From assembly GCF_017591435.1 (NCBI RefSeq), contig NC_059303.1, positions 10,413,860 to 10,477,859 of the forward strand: a stretch of 64,000 bases of DNA, given 5' to 3'. The DNA is from Portunus trituberculatus (Eukaryota > Arthropoda > Malacostraca > Decapoda > Portunidae). Positions 48,436 through 60,480 of the stretch are shown here, piece after piece. The translations under genes and the position numbers were made by a program. The notes beneath the pieces are model-generated. The model made no database searches, was not told the DNA's origin, and saw only the letters and a list, made by a program, of their open reading frames with translations. Each line of letters begins with the position of its first letter. Position 1 is the first letter of the stretch.

Positions 48436-48613
48436 GTGAGTCATGAGGTATTCGGATTAATGGGCTATTTGAATTAACGAGTTGCAGATTAACAGGGTTT
48501 CACAGGGAGAATATAAAAGGATGAAATTGAATGCGGTAGAGTGATCCAGTGCGTCTCAGCCCAAAGAAGACCAGCTTCCTACGCGGTTTCCTCAAAGACG
48601 CCAGTGAACCTCA

Positions 48614-48616
<3 letters not shown>

Positions 48617-48688
<72 letters not shown>
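48617..48688. repeat. (AG)n microsatellite
   Basis: AG run with one AAAG interruption near 48675. It faces the CT array at 48896-48942 as an inverted pair. Confidence 0.97.
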
Positions 48689-48892
48689 TTGGGTGTGTGG
48701 GGGGAAAAAGGAAAGTCCAGTTGGTTTTCTCATTATTCAAAGTTAGGAGAGAATTTTCTGCATTTTCTAGCACATTCTATTGACGAAATCGAATAAAAAA
48801 AAAGGCAAAGAAGGATATGTAAAAGATTCTGGACGTGTCCTTCATGGTGTCTTGCTTTACAGACGAAGTACCTAAATGTGGTAATCTATGGT

Positions 48893-48895
<3 letters not shown>

Positions 48896-48942
<47 letters not shown>
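48896..48942. repeat. (TC)23 microsatellite
   Basis: Perfect TC run. Confidence 0.98.
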
Positions 48943-49516
<574 letters not shown>

Positions 49517-49544
49517 ATGTACTTGAGTGTCAAAAAAAAAAAAA

Positions 49545-52223
49545 TTACTTTTCAAAGTTGCTTTCATTTATGCAAGAAAAAAGTTTTGAACACTCTCCCG
49601 TAAAAGCAAACTTCGGGCGTGGCCTCGCAGTGCCTTACTCTGAGGACCAGCTGTCAACAGAACGATTATGCGGTGCAGTTTAACGCCACCAAACTTTGCG
49701 GTTCGCGGCCCAACCAAAGTAAGTAGAGGCAAGCAACCAACATCCATCCTCAGATCGTATCCAGCGGTGAAAGTTCTGGTTAAGACGTTGTCTGGATATA
49801 TTTCCCTGAGGCAGCTGAATAATAGTTTGCGGAGCCGCGGCAGGCGTGGAGAAACAGCTGAGGCGGGGAGTAGGAAAGGTGCCCGGAGGTGGCGGTGAGG
49901 TGCCAAAGGTGGTTGGGAGAGATAACGGAACTCACAGCGACGCACAAGCTAGTAATTAACACATACAGGCACTCCGCTCGTGACAAGACAAAGGAACAGG
50001 GACACAAAAGCTTAAAGAGGAGCCACATATCACACTACAATTGACTAAGAGCCGGTCACTAGTCACCCACAACCATCTCACACCAAGGGGCAGAGGCAGC
50101 AACAGTAACCTCAGGAGCAGTAGCCGCAGCGGGAGCAGCGGTAGGAGCCACAGGAAAAGCAGCAATCAATTACAAGCATTCAGAAGTATCCAGCTCAAAA
50201 TTAATGCCCATCCCACTCACTAAATCGTGGCCAGGGACAAAAACAGCTGACAGTCGGGGAAGCGAGCTTTGTGAGCCGCTGAAGTCCTGTGATTTAATAC
50301 CCAGTGCCCTCACCTGCCCACTGACTAATGGCTGGTATTCTTGGCCTTCTGCTTGAGAGACACTGAGCCAATCTCGTCTCTTAGATGGCGATCAACCAAT
50401 AAAACAAAGGTCTTTCATCTCGCGCAGTCATTGAGGCAATCACATCAAACAGATGAAATATATCCAGAAAACTGTTAAATAATTAGACTCCCACCAGAGC
50501 CATTATTCGGAGGTAAAATGCTATTGATGCATCCCTTGTGTGTGATGATAAATGCTACATCTTAACATGGCTTTATTTACCTTTGCAATCCACTGGTCAC
50601 GCTCAAAATACATAAGAGACAATTTGATTTTCTCCCTTTTTTTCATCCTTCCTCACTTTCTCCGTTCTTGCTCCCTCCCTCCCTTCCTTCCTTCCTTCTT
50701 TCCTTCCTTTCTCCCTGCACTCACATCCATAGCAATATTTATGGGCGTAAAACATACACTCACTTCGTAAATTTCTTGTCCCAAACCCAATCTCCTTCAC
50801 GCACTTGACTCTCCTCCCGACGGCGTTGCCCACCTTAGATTGTTTTACTTATGACCGAAAATTTACACAACGGACGAATGTTAAATTGAAATCTAAATCA
50901 CTGTTCTTCCATAAGTTTTTTTTTTTTTTTGTCGTGTCTCTTAAATTTTAGAGATTTAAGAGCCCCAGGGGAAGTAAGGTGACGAGACGGGTGGTGGTGG
51001 CGGTGTTTTGTGATGGTGATGGTGGTGGTGGTGGTGGTGGTCGTGTTTTGTAGTGATTCTGGGGGAATGTTGTGGTGAGGAAGGCGGTAGTGGTGGCAAG
51101 TGGTGATGAATTAGTTATGTTGGTAGTGGCGGTGTGGTGATGGTAAATGTGGTGATAATAATGGCTTCCTATCATAAAATAATTGTGAGTGGTGCTTTTA
51201 TTCTATTTATGATGATGCTATATGTTGTGTTTTTGTGATGCCAGTGATGAATGTGGTGGAGATGATAGCGGTGACATCTCCTCAAGTCAGTATCTCAGAG
51301 TGGTCTTACAAATAGTAATACTGATAATAATTAATGAACATGTAACAAAATGAACTTCGTAATAAGAAATGTGAGTTAAAAAAAATATATAGAGTAATAA
51401 AATGTGATATTGATACATATGAGAGCGTAAATAAAGAGATCGATAACCAAGACTCCTCACACCCGCTACCATTGCCAGCAACGAAGTCCACCATAGAAAT
51501 CGCTTTCCCAATTTCTACGCGGCGACTCAACCTGAAGCCTCCGTTTTCTTCATCTCAAAAGCTCACAACACGCATGGAAGAGCAACCACGCTACGCCCCT
51601 CCACTCCGCGGTATATATTATGGTTCCTCGCTCCGCACCCCTCCCCATCCCTCCCTCTCCCGCACCTTCCCAGCTTCTCCCGTTCTCCCTTTTCTCACTT
51701 CTTTCTCTCCTTGGAGGAAACTTTAGGTGAGTCGGGGATCATTAGACATCGTTTTCTTTCACAAGACATGGTTACCCCTTATATTCTGTTTCGGCTGTTG
51801 GTGATATTTACAATGGTTTTCAAAGATCTTGTTTTGATTTATTCCACGTCGTATCCATCATCTTATCTAAATAATACATAGGCGTTATTGCAGGTTGAGG
51901 CACAGTTGGTTACGTTGAAAATGTGAAAATTACGTAGCTATATATTTTTATTACAGAAGGTGTTATCAGCGTTAATACATTGGTGTTACTCCTTGCACTG
52001 CCATACATATTTAAACAACCATTGGCCCTTTACCTCCTCACACCCACACCTCTCCCCCCACCACAGGGTGACAACAGAGCGCCCTCTCCCTCCCGCAGCT
52101 ACACCGGAGGGTGTCTCCTCGGGTGCTGAATAATAAACGACACGTCATCATTAATAATCCTGTCTGAGGAAAGAAATAAGACCAGTGGAGTAATTTTCTT
52201 TGTCGGATGGAGAGCTCTTACAG

Positions 52224-52224
<1 letters not shown>
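49545..52224. other. Unique DNA with a possible promoter and first exon
   Basis: Near 49657-49716 a short open plus-strand segment (NDYAVQFNATKLCGSRPNQ) ends at AAA|GTAAGT, but its acceptor is weak. About 50674-50711 is a CCTT-type repeat and about 50990-51140 is GGT-rich. A TATA-like site and donor near 51.6-51.7 kb are listed separately. Confidence 0.4.
51611..51727 (+). promoter_or_regulatory. TATA-like motif followed by pyrimidine leader and donor
   Basis: GTATATATTATGG at 51611-51623 lies about 100 bp upstream of a consensus donor (TTTAG|GTGAGT, intron from 51727), with a pyrimidine-rich leader between them. This is a plausible core promoter with a short, perhaps non-coding, first exon. 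No downstream exon was identified, so it remains a guess. Confidence 0.18.

Positions 52225-52319
<95 letters not shown>
52225..52319. repeat. (TG)47 microsatellite
   Basis: Perfect TG run of about 95 bp. Confidence 0.98.
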
Positions 52320-52320
<1 letters not shown>

Positions 52321-54693
52321 GGACTATGATGTTTATGCACGTAATAATTAAAGCGAATGGCAATTTGGTCCGAACGAGACATCGCCGTCAATACTTTCGT
52401 TCTCGGTGGCTGGGTACGTGAAATTATGCATTAGTAAACACGGCACGCGTTTCAAGGTGCCACACGCATTACCAGGACGCGACGTTATTGATGGTTCTCT
52501 GTACTACAACAGATAATTACCGGACCACTGTGACCTGTGCAAGAAATGTCACATCAAAGACTTACGGGGCTAAGAGTGTGACCAACAATATCGTAGTAGT
52601 CTTCTGAGATTTAGTAGTTTGCCATCACAATACTCTAGTTTCCGATCTGATTATCAAGCACTTCCGCATAATACATCCATCACTGAGGAGTAGTGACGTA
52701 TATTACATGGTACTTTTAGGCGACATCAAAATAATTCTTCGCATGGGTAATTCCACTTCTAAACTTTTGCATGGTCACCTTTTTGGAGAAATGGAGAAAA
52801 AGCTGGTAGGGAGGACGGAGAGAAGAAAGGAGAATAGCTGAAGAAGGACAAGGAGGACAAGAAGGAGAAGAGGGGGGAAGGGAGGAGGCCACGGAGGAGT
52901 GGGAGGAGGGCGAAAGAGAAGGAAGAGAAGAAGGAGAAGGAGAAGGAGGAGGGAGAGAGGGACGTCACTACATTCATCGATCCTGCTCCTAAATCAACGT
53001 GTAAAGAAATCCATCTCTGGGAGGGAATCGATGTTCTTGCTGCATCAGATTTGTGGCCTCGTATATTTAGTCTGTCGATTCGTATTCTGTTGTATATTGC
53101 CAATGGAGGGAGAAGGAGGGGGACGGCGGAGGAGTAGCAGAGAGAAACTGAAGGTGGAGGGGAGGTGGAAGGGAAGAAAGAGGGTTGGAAGAAGGAGGGA
53201 GCTGAGACATGGAGGGGGGTCGGGAGATGTAGATTAAGAGCTGGAGGGGAGAGGGTGGGAGGGTCATCTGTCTCTCAGTGAGGGAGGGAAAAAAGGACAA
53301 AAGATTCATCTCGGACAGTCGAACGGCATTAGCAGACTCTGCTCATTGGCTCTGATACACCCACGTCAGACGATGACCCTCGTCCCTCCTACTGCCTGTT
53401 TAACTTTTTTTTTCCTCTCTTGAATGAAGAATTGGTATCCTTCTCTCAATATACATGTTGTTAGCACTTTGATGTTAAGTACTACACTTTAGATTTCTAC
53501 GTTTTCTTCTTTAAAGCTAAAACTGCTATCCTTCTTCTCTCAATATATATGTTTGCCTTATCGCCACAATGTTAAATATTAGAATTACTCTCCAGTCAGT
53601 TGTAGGCAGGGAGTAATAACTACAATGAAGCACTTAATGGCATGTAAATAAAACTATAAGTATTCATTGAGATTAAATCGCTTTTGTGCAGTGATGTAAA
53701 TTGATTTTTATGAAACATTTTAAACTGTGACGTCTTAACCTGAAGCACTCGCACCACCACCACCACCACCACTACACCATTACCACTACTGCCTGCACTG
53801 AGACATCACTCTTCATTCCGGTCACTGTAATGAACTAACCTAACTGGTCTTAACGCCACGCCACCAGAATGTTGTTCTTATTAAGTTTCTACAAACGTCA
53901 CAAAGACATCAGTCCCTTGACATCCTTCTCTCCTTCCATACATCTGCAGCTCCTCCTTATCCCACATCTACATACATTCTTCGCTTCATCTCGGATAAAA
54001 CCTGCAGCATCCCAGAAGAAGGCGATAACGTGGCCAATAAATTCAGAGATAAAACCCAAATAAGAAGAAAGACAGAAAAAGCCATATAAATTTTCCCCTC
54101 CCGCAAGTCTCCTCGTCTAAGATCTAACATGTCGCCGTTGTCTGGAAAATTGCTCTTTTACTTACAGCAGTCCATTAGGGTGGTTTTTGCTTACTTACAC
54201 ACCATTAGGGAGAGTCACTTTCTGAGCCCCAAGGGATCTCGATATAAGGCCTTTATCTGGCGGGTCCTCCAGGATAAAGACACTTATTGCCTTTCTCTAT
54301 GACACGTTCTGCTTAGGCCCGCTTGTACGATTACTGAGGCACGATTTCAGATCTTTTCATTTATGGACTTATCTTGATTTTCTTTAGCTTAAAAATAAAA
54401 AATAAAATCTTATCATTGTACGTTCTCAGTGGTCATGTTTTATTATTTCATAACGTGTTTTTAATAAAGAGGATTTGGTGATGGTTGTGTTAGTTGTGGT
54501 ATTAGTAGTGATGACGATGAGAAAGAGGATGACCTTCAAAGAGGACATTTAGACAAAGCAGTGAGGCAATTTCTCCCCATTTCCCTTTCCCTTTCTTTTC
54601 TCCCTTCACCCTATACCCCTCCTTCCCTCATGCCCGCTGTCTTTCCTTCCCGCCCACCCTTCTGCTCACATGGGAGGGGAAAGTTACGACCAT

Positions 54694-54695
<2 letters not shown>
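52320..54695. other. Unique DNA with purine belts and a degenerate duplication
   Basis: Purine-rich at about 52780-52970 and 53100-53290. Two degenerate copies of an about 91-bp unit begin at TATCCTTCTCTCAATATA (53436) and its variant at 53527. A CAC repeat lies at about 53753-53772. No gene is called. Confidence 0.45.

Positions 54696-54741
<46 letters not shown>
54696..54741. repeat. (AC)23 microsatellite
   Basis: Perfect AC run. Confidence 0.98.
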
Positions 54742-54743
<2 letters not shown>

Positions 54744-54911
54744 ATGAAAAAAGGGGCGCAAAAAACACAAGTGCGTCAGTCATACTCAGAACACGGCGAC
54801 CATTCTTATACCTGAGTTTATGACTGCGCATCTTCTCTTCCCTTTTTTTCTGTTCTTTTACTCTCTCTCGTGTCTCCTACAGTTTTTTTTTTTTCTTTTT
54901 TTTTTTTGCAG

Positions 54912-55099
54912 AGAGCGTAACCAGACCGCAGGATTTTTACGACTGTTCACACACGCTCGGATGCTGTGTCGAATCCCAAAACTGGTCTTCTTTAAATAGT
55001 CAGTTGATTTGGGGCGTTAGTCAGTCAAGCAGTCGCGTGGGGACACGTCAAACTGGTGCTCCTTCAGGCCGAGACAGTGAAGTTACCATTTCCTTCCAT
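54912..55099 (+). CDS. Candidate 188-nt internal exon (unknown protein)
   Basis: The acceptor has a tract of T12-C-T12 ending in GCAG, among the strongest in the window. Two bases complete a preceding codon, then 62 codons stay open in one frame only, ending in phase 0 at CAT|GTGAGT. The product begins SVTRPQDFYDCSHTLGCCVE, with three Cys in a short span, and continues through a Ser/Thr/Gly/Gln-rich stretch to EVTISFH. The T tract could instead be a simple repeat, and 62 open codons can occur by chance. No family is recognised. Confidence 0.3.
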
Positions 55100-55656
55100 G
55101 TGAGTTATAAACTCCCCTTGATTTTTCTTCTGCTTCTTATTGTCGCCGATGATGTGTCATGGAAAAAGGAAAAAGTGAATGACGTGATTAAATATGCAAT
55201 ACAGGAAAGTATTTTATGTGGCGATACCAATCGTAATATGTATTTGATCGTGTTTTTACCATCGCGTAAATAATGATGTTTTGCGAAATAGAAAAAAAAA
55301 ACGTTTTATGAAATTAGAAACTAAATCGATGTTTCTACTGTAAAAAAAAAAAAAGGACATGAACCAAAAGCGTCTAAAAATAAAATATTTCGTGTGGTAA
55401 GATATTTTTCTCCAAAAGAAAAACAAATGGATAAGAAGAAACTTGAGCAGGAAAAAAATAATAAACTGGACAGAAGGAGGGGGAGAAAGAGAGAGAGCAA
55501 AAAAAAACTTGGGTGTGGCGAACATGCAAGGTGGCGGGCAAGCAGTACGAGCATCAAGTAAGCGAGTTCTTGCTATTCGAAAGAAGAAGAAGAAAAAAAA
55601 AAAACTCGTCATGTGCAGTGAAGATCTAAGATAAACTTAAGTATCGTAGGAAGGCG
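55100..55656. other. A/T-rich unique DNA
   Basis: Dominated by A runs and AAG motifs. No supported gene. Confidence 0.55.
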
Positions 55657-55968
55657 TCAGGTAGTCATAGGCGGCAGAGAGGACTGTGAGAGCTGTTCCT
55701 TGGCGCTACACTTGCTACGCGCCACAGGTGAATCATTATCGATGAAGGACCAGGTTACCTGTCCCACGAGGCGGCCGTCTGAGCGAGTTTTTGCCTCGGC
55801 GTCGCCCACAGGAGCGTTCAGAACAGGTTTGTGCGGCCTCACCTCACCACCCTCCTCGTGCCTCATTACTATAACCAGGTACTTAGGGTGTCCGTTTACA
55901 GAAACCTCTACTTGGGTGGCTGATAATTCCCTATTCACAGCTTTTTTACAGGGCTTGTGTGAGTTTAG
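55657..55968 (-). CDS. Candidate terminal exon or ORF (unknown protein)
   Basis: The minus strand is open from just after a TAA at 55969-55971 to a TGA at 55657. There is no ATG at the front, so this would be a 3' exon. The segment contains KPCKKAVNRELSATQVEVSV and, later, GHPKYLVIVMRHEEGGEVRP, with balanced composition and mixed codon use. Possible acceptors are CTCACACAAG or GTGAATAG, both with weak pyrimidine tracts. Internal donors GAG|GTGAGG (near 55845) and CAG|GTAACC (near 55755) would allow an earlier exon end. No family is recognised. The residue pattern looks more protein-like than most frames here. Confidence 0.25.
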   Translation of the reverse strand, partial: LNSHKPCKKAVNRELSATQVEVSVNGHPKYLVIVMRHEEGGEVRPHKPVLNAPVGDAEAKTRSDGRLVGQVTWSFIDNDSPVARSKCSAKEQLSQSSLPPMTT

Positions 55969-55971
55969 TTA

Positions 55972-56983
55972 AAAATTATGTTAGACAAAGGTGGAATTTG
56001 GCAAGGCTACTTTTTGATCATCTTTCACTAATGTATATAATTTTCATTACATATCAATGCGTCGTACGAGCTGGGGAACATAATTCCATAAGAAGAATTG
56101 TTGCATGATGCCAATCTTTTAATGGATATCATAAATTTGTCTATCAAAAACAAAGTATCACTCTACATTGTTATTTCTGTTGTCAAGCCTTTCTTCATTA
56201 ACCTCCTCCTTTACGACCTTCACTTATTCAACCTCCCCCCCTCTTCCTACCATCTCTCCTCTGTCCTCTTCTCCATCCTCCACCTTCTCTTTCTCCACCA
56301 TGAGCTGCAAGGAGACTGACTGATCGGCTGTCTCTCGAAGCCTCCGCCATGTCTTCTACGATTGCTGTCATCCTTCTAATGACAAACTCAGGAAATTGGA
56401 CGAGCTAAAAAAATGGCTTTACCACATGCAACATTGCCTTCCTCTTCCCAGCGGTGGTGGTGCTGGTGGCGGCGGCAGAGGTGGTGGTGGTGGTAGCAAC
56501 AGAGAGACATACACACATACATCCACACAGACAGGCAGACAGAGAAACAGGCAGACAGAGATAAATGGGAGGATGTGAGGAAAGGATTAATACCAGGATT
56601 CCTCAGCGCTGGGCTCGTCACCATCCGTCATGGCCTTGCCTGTGTAATCCCCCCGGCCAGGATTTATGGCGTTATAGGTGTCCCCTTCGTTAATTAAATC
56701 CCTCACAGTTCCTGGTGGCAAACATGACCAAAATATATATGTCGTATTTCATCTTGATTGCTCCGTCAGCGGAATAAAAATGAGTCCGTCGAGCTCTCCT
56801 CCAAAAAAATGTATTATTATGAATCAGCTTCATGGGACGTTATTCTGTTTATGATTTATTAAGTGGCGCTAAAAAGGGGCAGGATAAATGAGTCGGGTAA
56901 ATAATGTATTTCTCTAATTACATGATGCATTGTCTTCTGTTTTGTTTACACCATGTTAATTTCATACAAACTAACAACAACAA

Positions 56984-56985
<2 letters not shown>
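55972..56985. other. Unique DNA, AT-rich to GC-balanced
   Basis: A short GGT/GGC run lies near 56455-56500 and CAGACAGG-type short repeats near 56520-56560. From 56600 the DNA is unique and contains TTAATTAAAT. No gene is called. Confidence 0.45.

Positions 56986-57032
<47 letters not shown>
56986..57032. repeat. (TC)23 microsatellite
   Basis: Perfect TC run. Confidence 0.98.
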
Positions 57033-57035
<3 letters not shown>

Positions 57036-57111
57036 GTGCATTGCTCCACACTTTTCAACACTCCACTTCACCAAACTGGAGAAACAAAAGAGCAGTGAGA
57101 CACACCGTCTC

Positions 57112-57289
57112 TAATTAAGCCATCAAAATTTCACCTAGCACCTGCCTAATTACACCAGGTGACCAGACACTAATTAGTACCCTACCTGCCACCCCCTCAT
57201 CCTCAGACTCCCATTTTCCAACCCGGAATCCACTTGGTTTAATGAAGTATGTTCGGTTAATCGAGGGTACGAGGTAATTGCTTCAATTA
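57112..57289. promoter_or_regulatory. Cluster of TAATTA and CACCTG sites
   Basis: TAATTA occurs at 57112-57117, 57147-57152 and 57171-57176. E-boxes of the CACCTG/CAGGTG type lie at 57139-57144 and 57156-57161. TAATTG (57275) and CAATTA (57284) follow. TAATTA is a homeodomain core and CAGGTG is a core for Snail/ZEB zinc fingers and some bHLH proteins. The spacing is tight and the DNA is non-repetitive, as expected of an enhancer. Activity is inferred. Confidence 0.35.
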
Positions 57290-58885
57290 AGTGAACTGGC
57301 GGTGGTCCCCTTGCTGCCTCAAGAACTTGGGGGAGAAAATTAATGTTCCTTCTACAAAAATGAGCTCATTAAAACACCCTCTGAATTAATCCAGCCTATC
57401 AGAATGATTGGAGAACTTTTACAGTTACCTTTTCTTTCTGGAATGTTTGCTAAGCCTTCCTCCGGCAAAAGAGACACAAAACACTTAACATTTGACTAGA
57501 ATAATTAAATCTTTTGGTTAACCCTACGCTTCATCTTAGTCTTACTTTCTTGGTCTACATTATTTTTTTCTTTTTATTTCTAATTAGTTAGGCATTTTGT
57601 GAGGACGCTATCTCCTACACAGAAGCTTAGAGTTGGGAAGAAAAAACAACAGCATCATCCTTCATCGGGAGTCTCCTGAGAGGGAGCACCAAGCACGGAT
57701 AAGAACACTTTTCTCGACAGCTCCCTTTCCTCCCCTCCTCGTAGATCTTAATATGTCAGAGACCTCGAGTAATCTAGCTTTTGTTTCGCTTCGTGCAGAG
57801 GGTGAGGTTAATGATGCAATTGGCGGTCTCCTGCGTTTCCTGTGGGGCCTTACCCTCACGATGCCAGCCTGTACGACCTCCAGGGAAAAAGCGCCTTCTC
57901 CCCTCAAGGTCCTCTACACGATTACCGGCGAAGGTGTCAAAAGAAATCGATGTTCTTGAAAATAGGGGCATCCGTTTTTTTAGGCGTAGAATTTCTCTGG
58001 TAACATTTCCTTCACTGTCTATAGTTTACGTGAGAGAAATCCTATAGGCCTTGGCAATTACTCGGCACACCGGTATTACTGCCTGGTAATTTTGCTGCCC
58101 CAAATTAGGCCTACACTTCCCTTTGGCCCCCTGTGACTCCTTCAGTTCTCCCTCTCCCTCTTCCTTCCATGCTCCCTCAGGCGTCCGTGCGTCCGCCGGT
58201 CCCTCCGAACGTCCGATTTCCCCTGATGAGTTTATTAGCCATGATATAATGATAGGGAGGAAGGAGGGCCATATTGTGAATGCTGGTCCCATCCTCATCA
58301 CTTTGGTGACGAAGGGCCAGATGGGTTTACAAGAGTGGGAATAATCATCACACATTAGTTTTAGGATTAGAGGGCGAGGTGCCGCGGGGCCTGATGAGGA
58401 GATATGCGACTCGCCCCAGCTTAGGGAACTTGTTTGTATAATATCATAAGTTCTTACACTTACTAGATTAGAAGGAGACGCGAGACCTTTGTGCTTCGCA
58501 TACTTAGGGTTCACAATTGTCCGCCTCACTTAGAAAAAAATACCAGGCTTAGATAAACTTAGTCAAGTAAGATAATTTGTGACTTGTGTCCCTCCGGCGA
58601 AGGGAGAGAGATTACATTACCTCCATAGCAGCTCCCCTTCCTAAGATGCCAACAGCGTGTAACTTCGCCTCGCACAACACCACAAAGTATATTCACAGCG
58701 AAGCGCCACGTCAAACTTCACGCTGGCTGAGTTTATCCTTTAATAACGTAATGTATGGTAATTGTGAATTACCAAAACTAAAACTTATAACCACGATGTA
58801 AAAAAAAGACGTTTGACACAACCTACTGAAGACTTGTTATTTTTTTTTTTTCAGAAACATATGCATATTATTATACAGGACTTTG

Positions 58886-58886
<1 letters not shown>
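57290..58886. other. Unique DNA, probably regulatory or intergenic
   Basis: More ATTA cores lie at 57340-57395. From 57630 to 58500 both strands carry short ordinary frames (the longest is 167 codons on minus, 58026-58529) without recognisable domains or splice support. Confidence 0.4.

Positions 58887-58946
<60 letters not shown>
58887..58946. repeat. (CA)30 microsatellite
   Basis: Perfect CA run. Confidence 0.98.
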
Positions 58947-58947
<1 letters not shown>

Positions 58948-59496
58948 GTCAAATGTAGCCATAATTACACGCTTAGCATCTTCTTCTATGCCAAAATGAA
59001 TCATGAATTATACCTTAGGATATCGTAGGACATTTTATCCATTATCCCAAAGAACGATAAATTTAGCTAGGAACACTCCACTCTCTCTATTTTAGAAATC
59101 TTCCTTTTTTCTCTTTTCCAAGGTTTCTTCTATAAATGCTACTTAATCTAACCTAACTGTCGATAGAAAAAAGAAAAATACATGAAGACTTTTTAATCTT
59201 TCTTCTTCATTCACCGAAGATAAAAATGCCTTCTAAGATACAATGTCTTTTAGGGTTAAATTTATCGTATGGCATTCACGGGTCAATAATGGTTGTGGTT
59301 TGAGAGATAAAATGCTGTCCTAGCGGCGCCTCGACCACCCATCTTACTTACTATACATTGGGATGAAGAAAAAAGGAAGGGATACACGTGCCAAATTCCA
59401 AAACCCATTACAAAACCTTTATAGAATCAGGCTTTCGTATCCATCAACCTTGTACAGTAAAGGGAGAGACGATCACCACTGAAGAAAAAAAAATGT

Positions 59497-59499
<3 letters not shown>
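58947..59499. other. AT-rich unique DNA
   Basis: Nothing recognised. Confidence 0.6.

Positions 59500-59591
<92 letters not shown>
59500..59591. repeat. (GA)46 microsatellite
   Basis: Perfect 92-bp GA run. An A18 run lies nearby at 59665-59682. Confidence 0.98.
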
Positions 59592-59594
<3 letters not shown>

Positions 59595-59682
59595 CATGCA
59601 TATAGATAGAAAACTAAAAACCCCAAACTGAGAAAGAAATTTAAAGAGAAGAAGATGAATATACAAAAAAAAAAAAAAAAAA

Positions 59683-60275
59683 CACAACCACTGAAGAGAA
59701 AATAAAGCGGAGCGAAAGTGTGAATATAATAAATGCGAAGCCACCGTGAGACCTAGGAGTTATATCCGCCTGTCCGCCGCCGCCGCGCCTCGGCCGTCAC
59801 ACCAGAGAAAACCTAATACGCGCGGCGCCCCCATGGAAAACGGGAATTTCATACAGCCCGAGAAAGAAAATGGATGTTCCTCGCGAACCCACAACGTCCT
59901 GGTTCTTTATTGACTGCCGGAGGTGGACGCCGCGTGTCTTGGTTCTGTCTGTCCGTCTGTGCGTACTATGTGTGTTACTTTCGGTCCTTTTCTCCCTCTT
60001 CTTCCCTACCAGATAGTCATATATACAGCGAATATTTATGATTGAAGGGATGATAAATTTTGACAGCCAGATATTACTAGAATATGTATAGATTCTTATT
60101 GTGTGTCAAGTGTCCTTAGCAGTGGACGCTAAGTTCAGGTTCTCAAAACATTTCACGTATGCAAGTTTACATCGGTGTTTACTGATTCCGTGCATGTTTT
60201 TTTTTTTTTTTTACTATTCCCTTAAAAATGCATTAGATATGCAAGGTTATCACTGTGTAGCTTTCTTTGATATTT
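59683..60275. other. Unique DNA with a CpG-rich block
   Basis: About 59765-59960 is GC- and CpG-rich (includes CCGCCGCCGCCGCGCC), flanked by AT-rich DNA. It could be a small promoter or CpG island, but no exon is attached. Confidence 0.35.
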
Positions 60276-60480
60276 TTTCCTTTATTCTAATATTTCTTTA
60301 TTTATCTATCTATTCATATTTTTTATTTACTCACTTTTACTTATTCATTAATTCATCTATTCACTTTTCATTAGGTTCATTTATTATTCATTTTTCATCT
60401 ATTTCTTTTATTTGGTTGATTAATTGATTAGTCTATTACCATTATTTTGTCTGATTTATTTATTTTTATACTTTTACTTT
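60276..60480. repeat. Degenerate ATTT/ATTC tract
   Basis: T-rich DNA made of TATT, CATT and CTAT units, an old tetranucleotide array that has decayed. Confidence 0.6.

Noticed and set aside
58026..58529. 167-codon minus-strand frame
   Set aside because: No recognisable motif. It overlaps ordinary frames on the other strand and shows no splice or start context.
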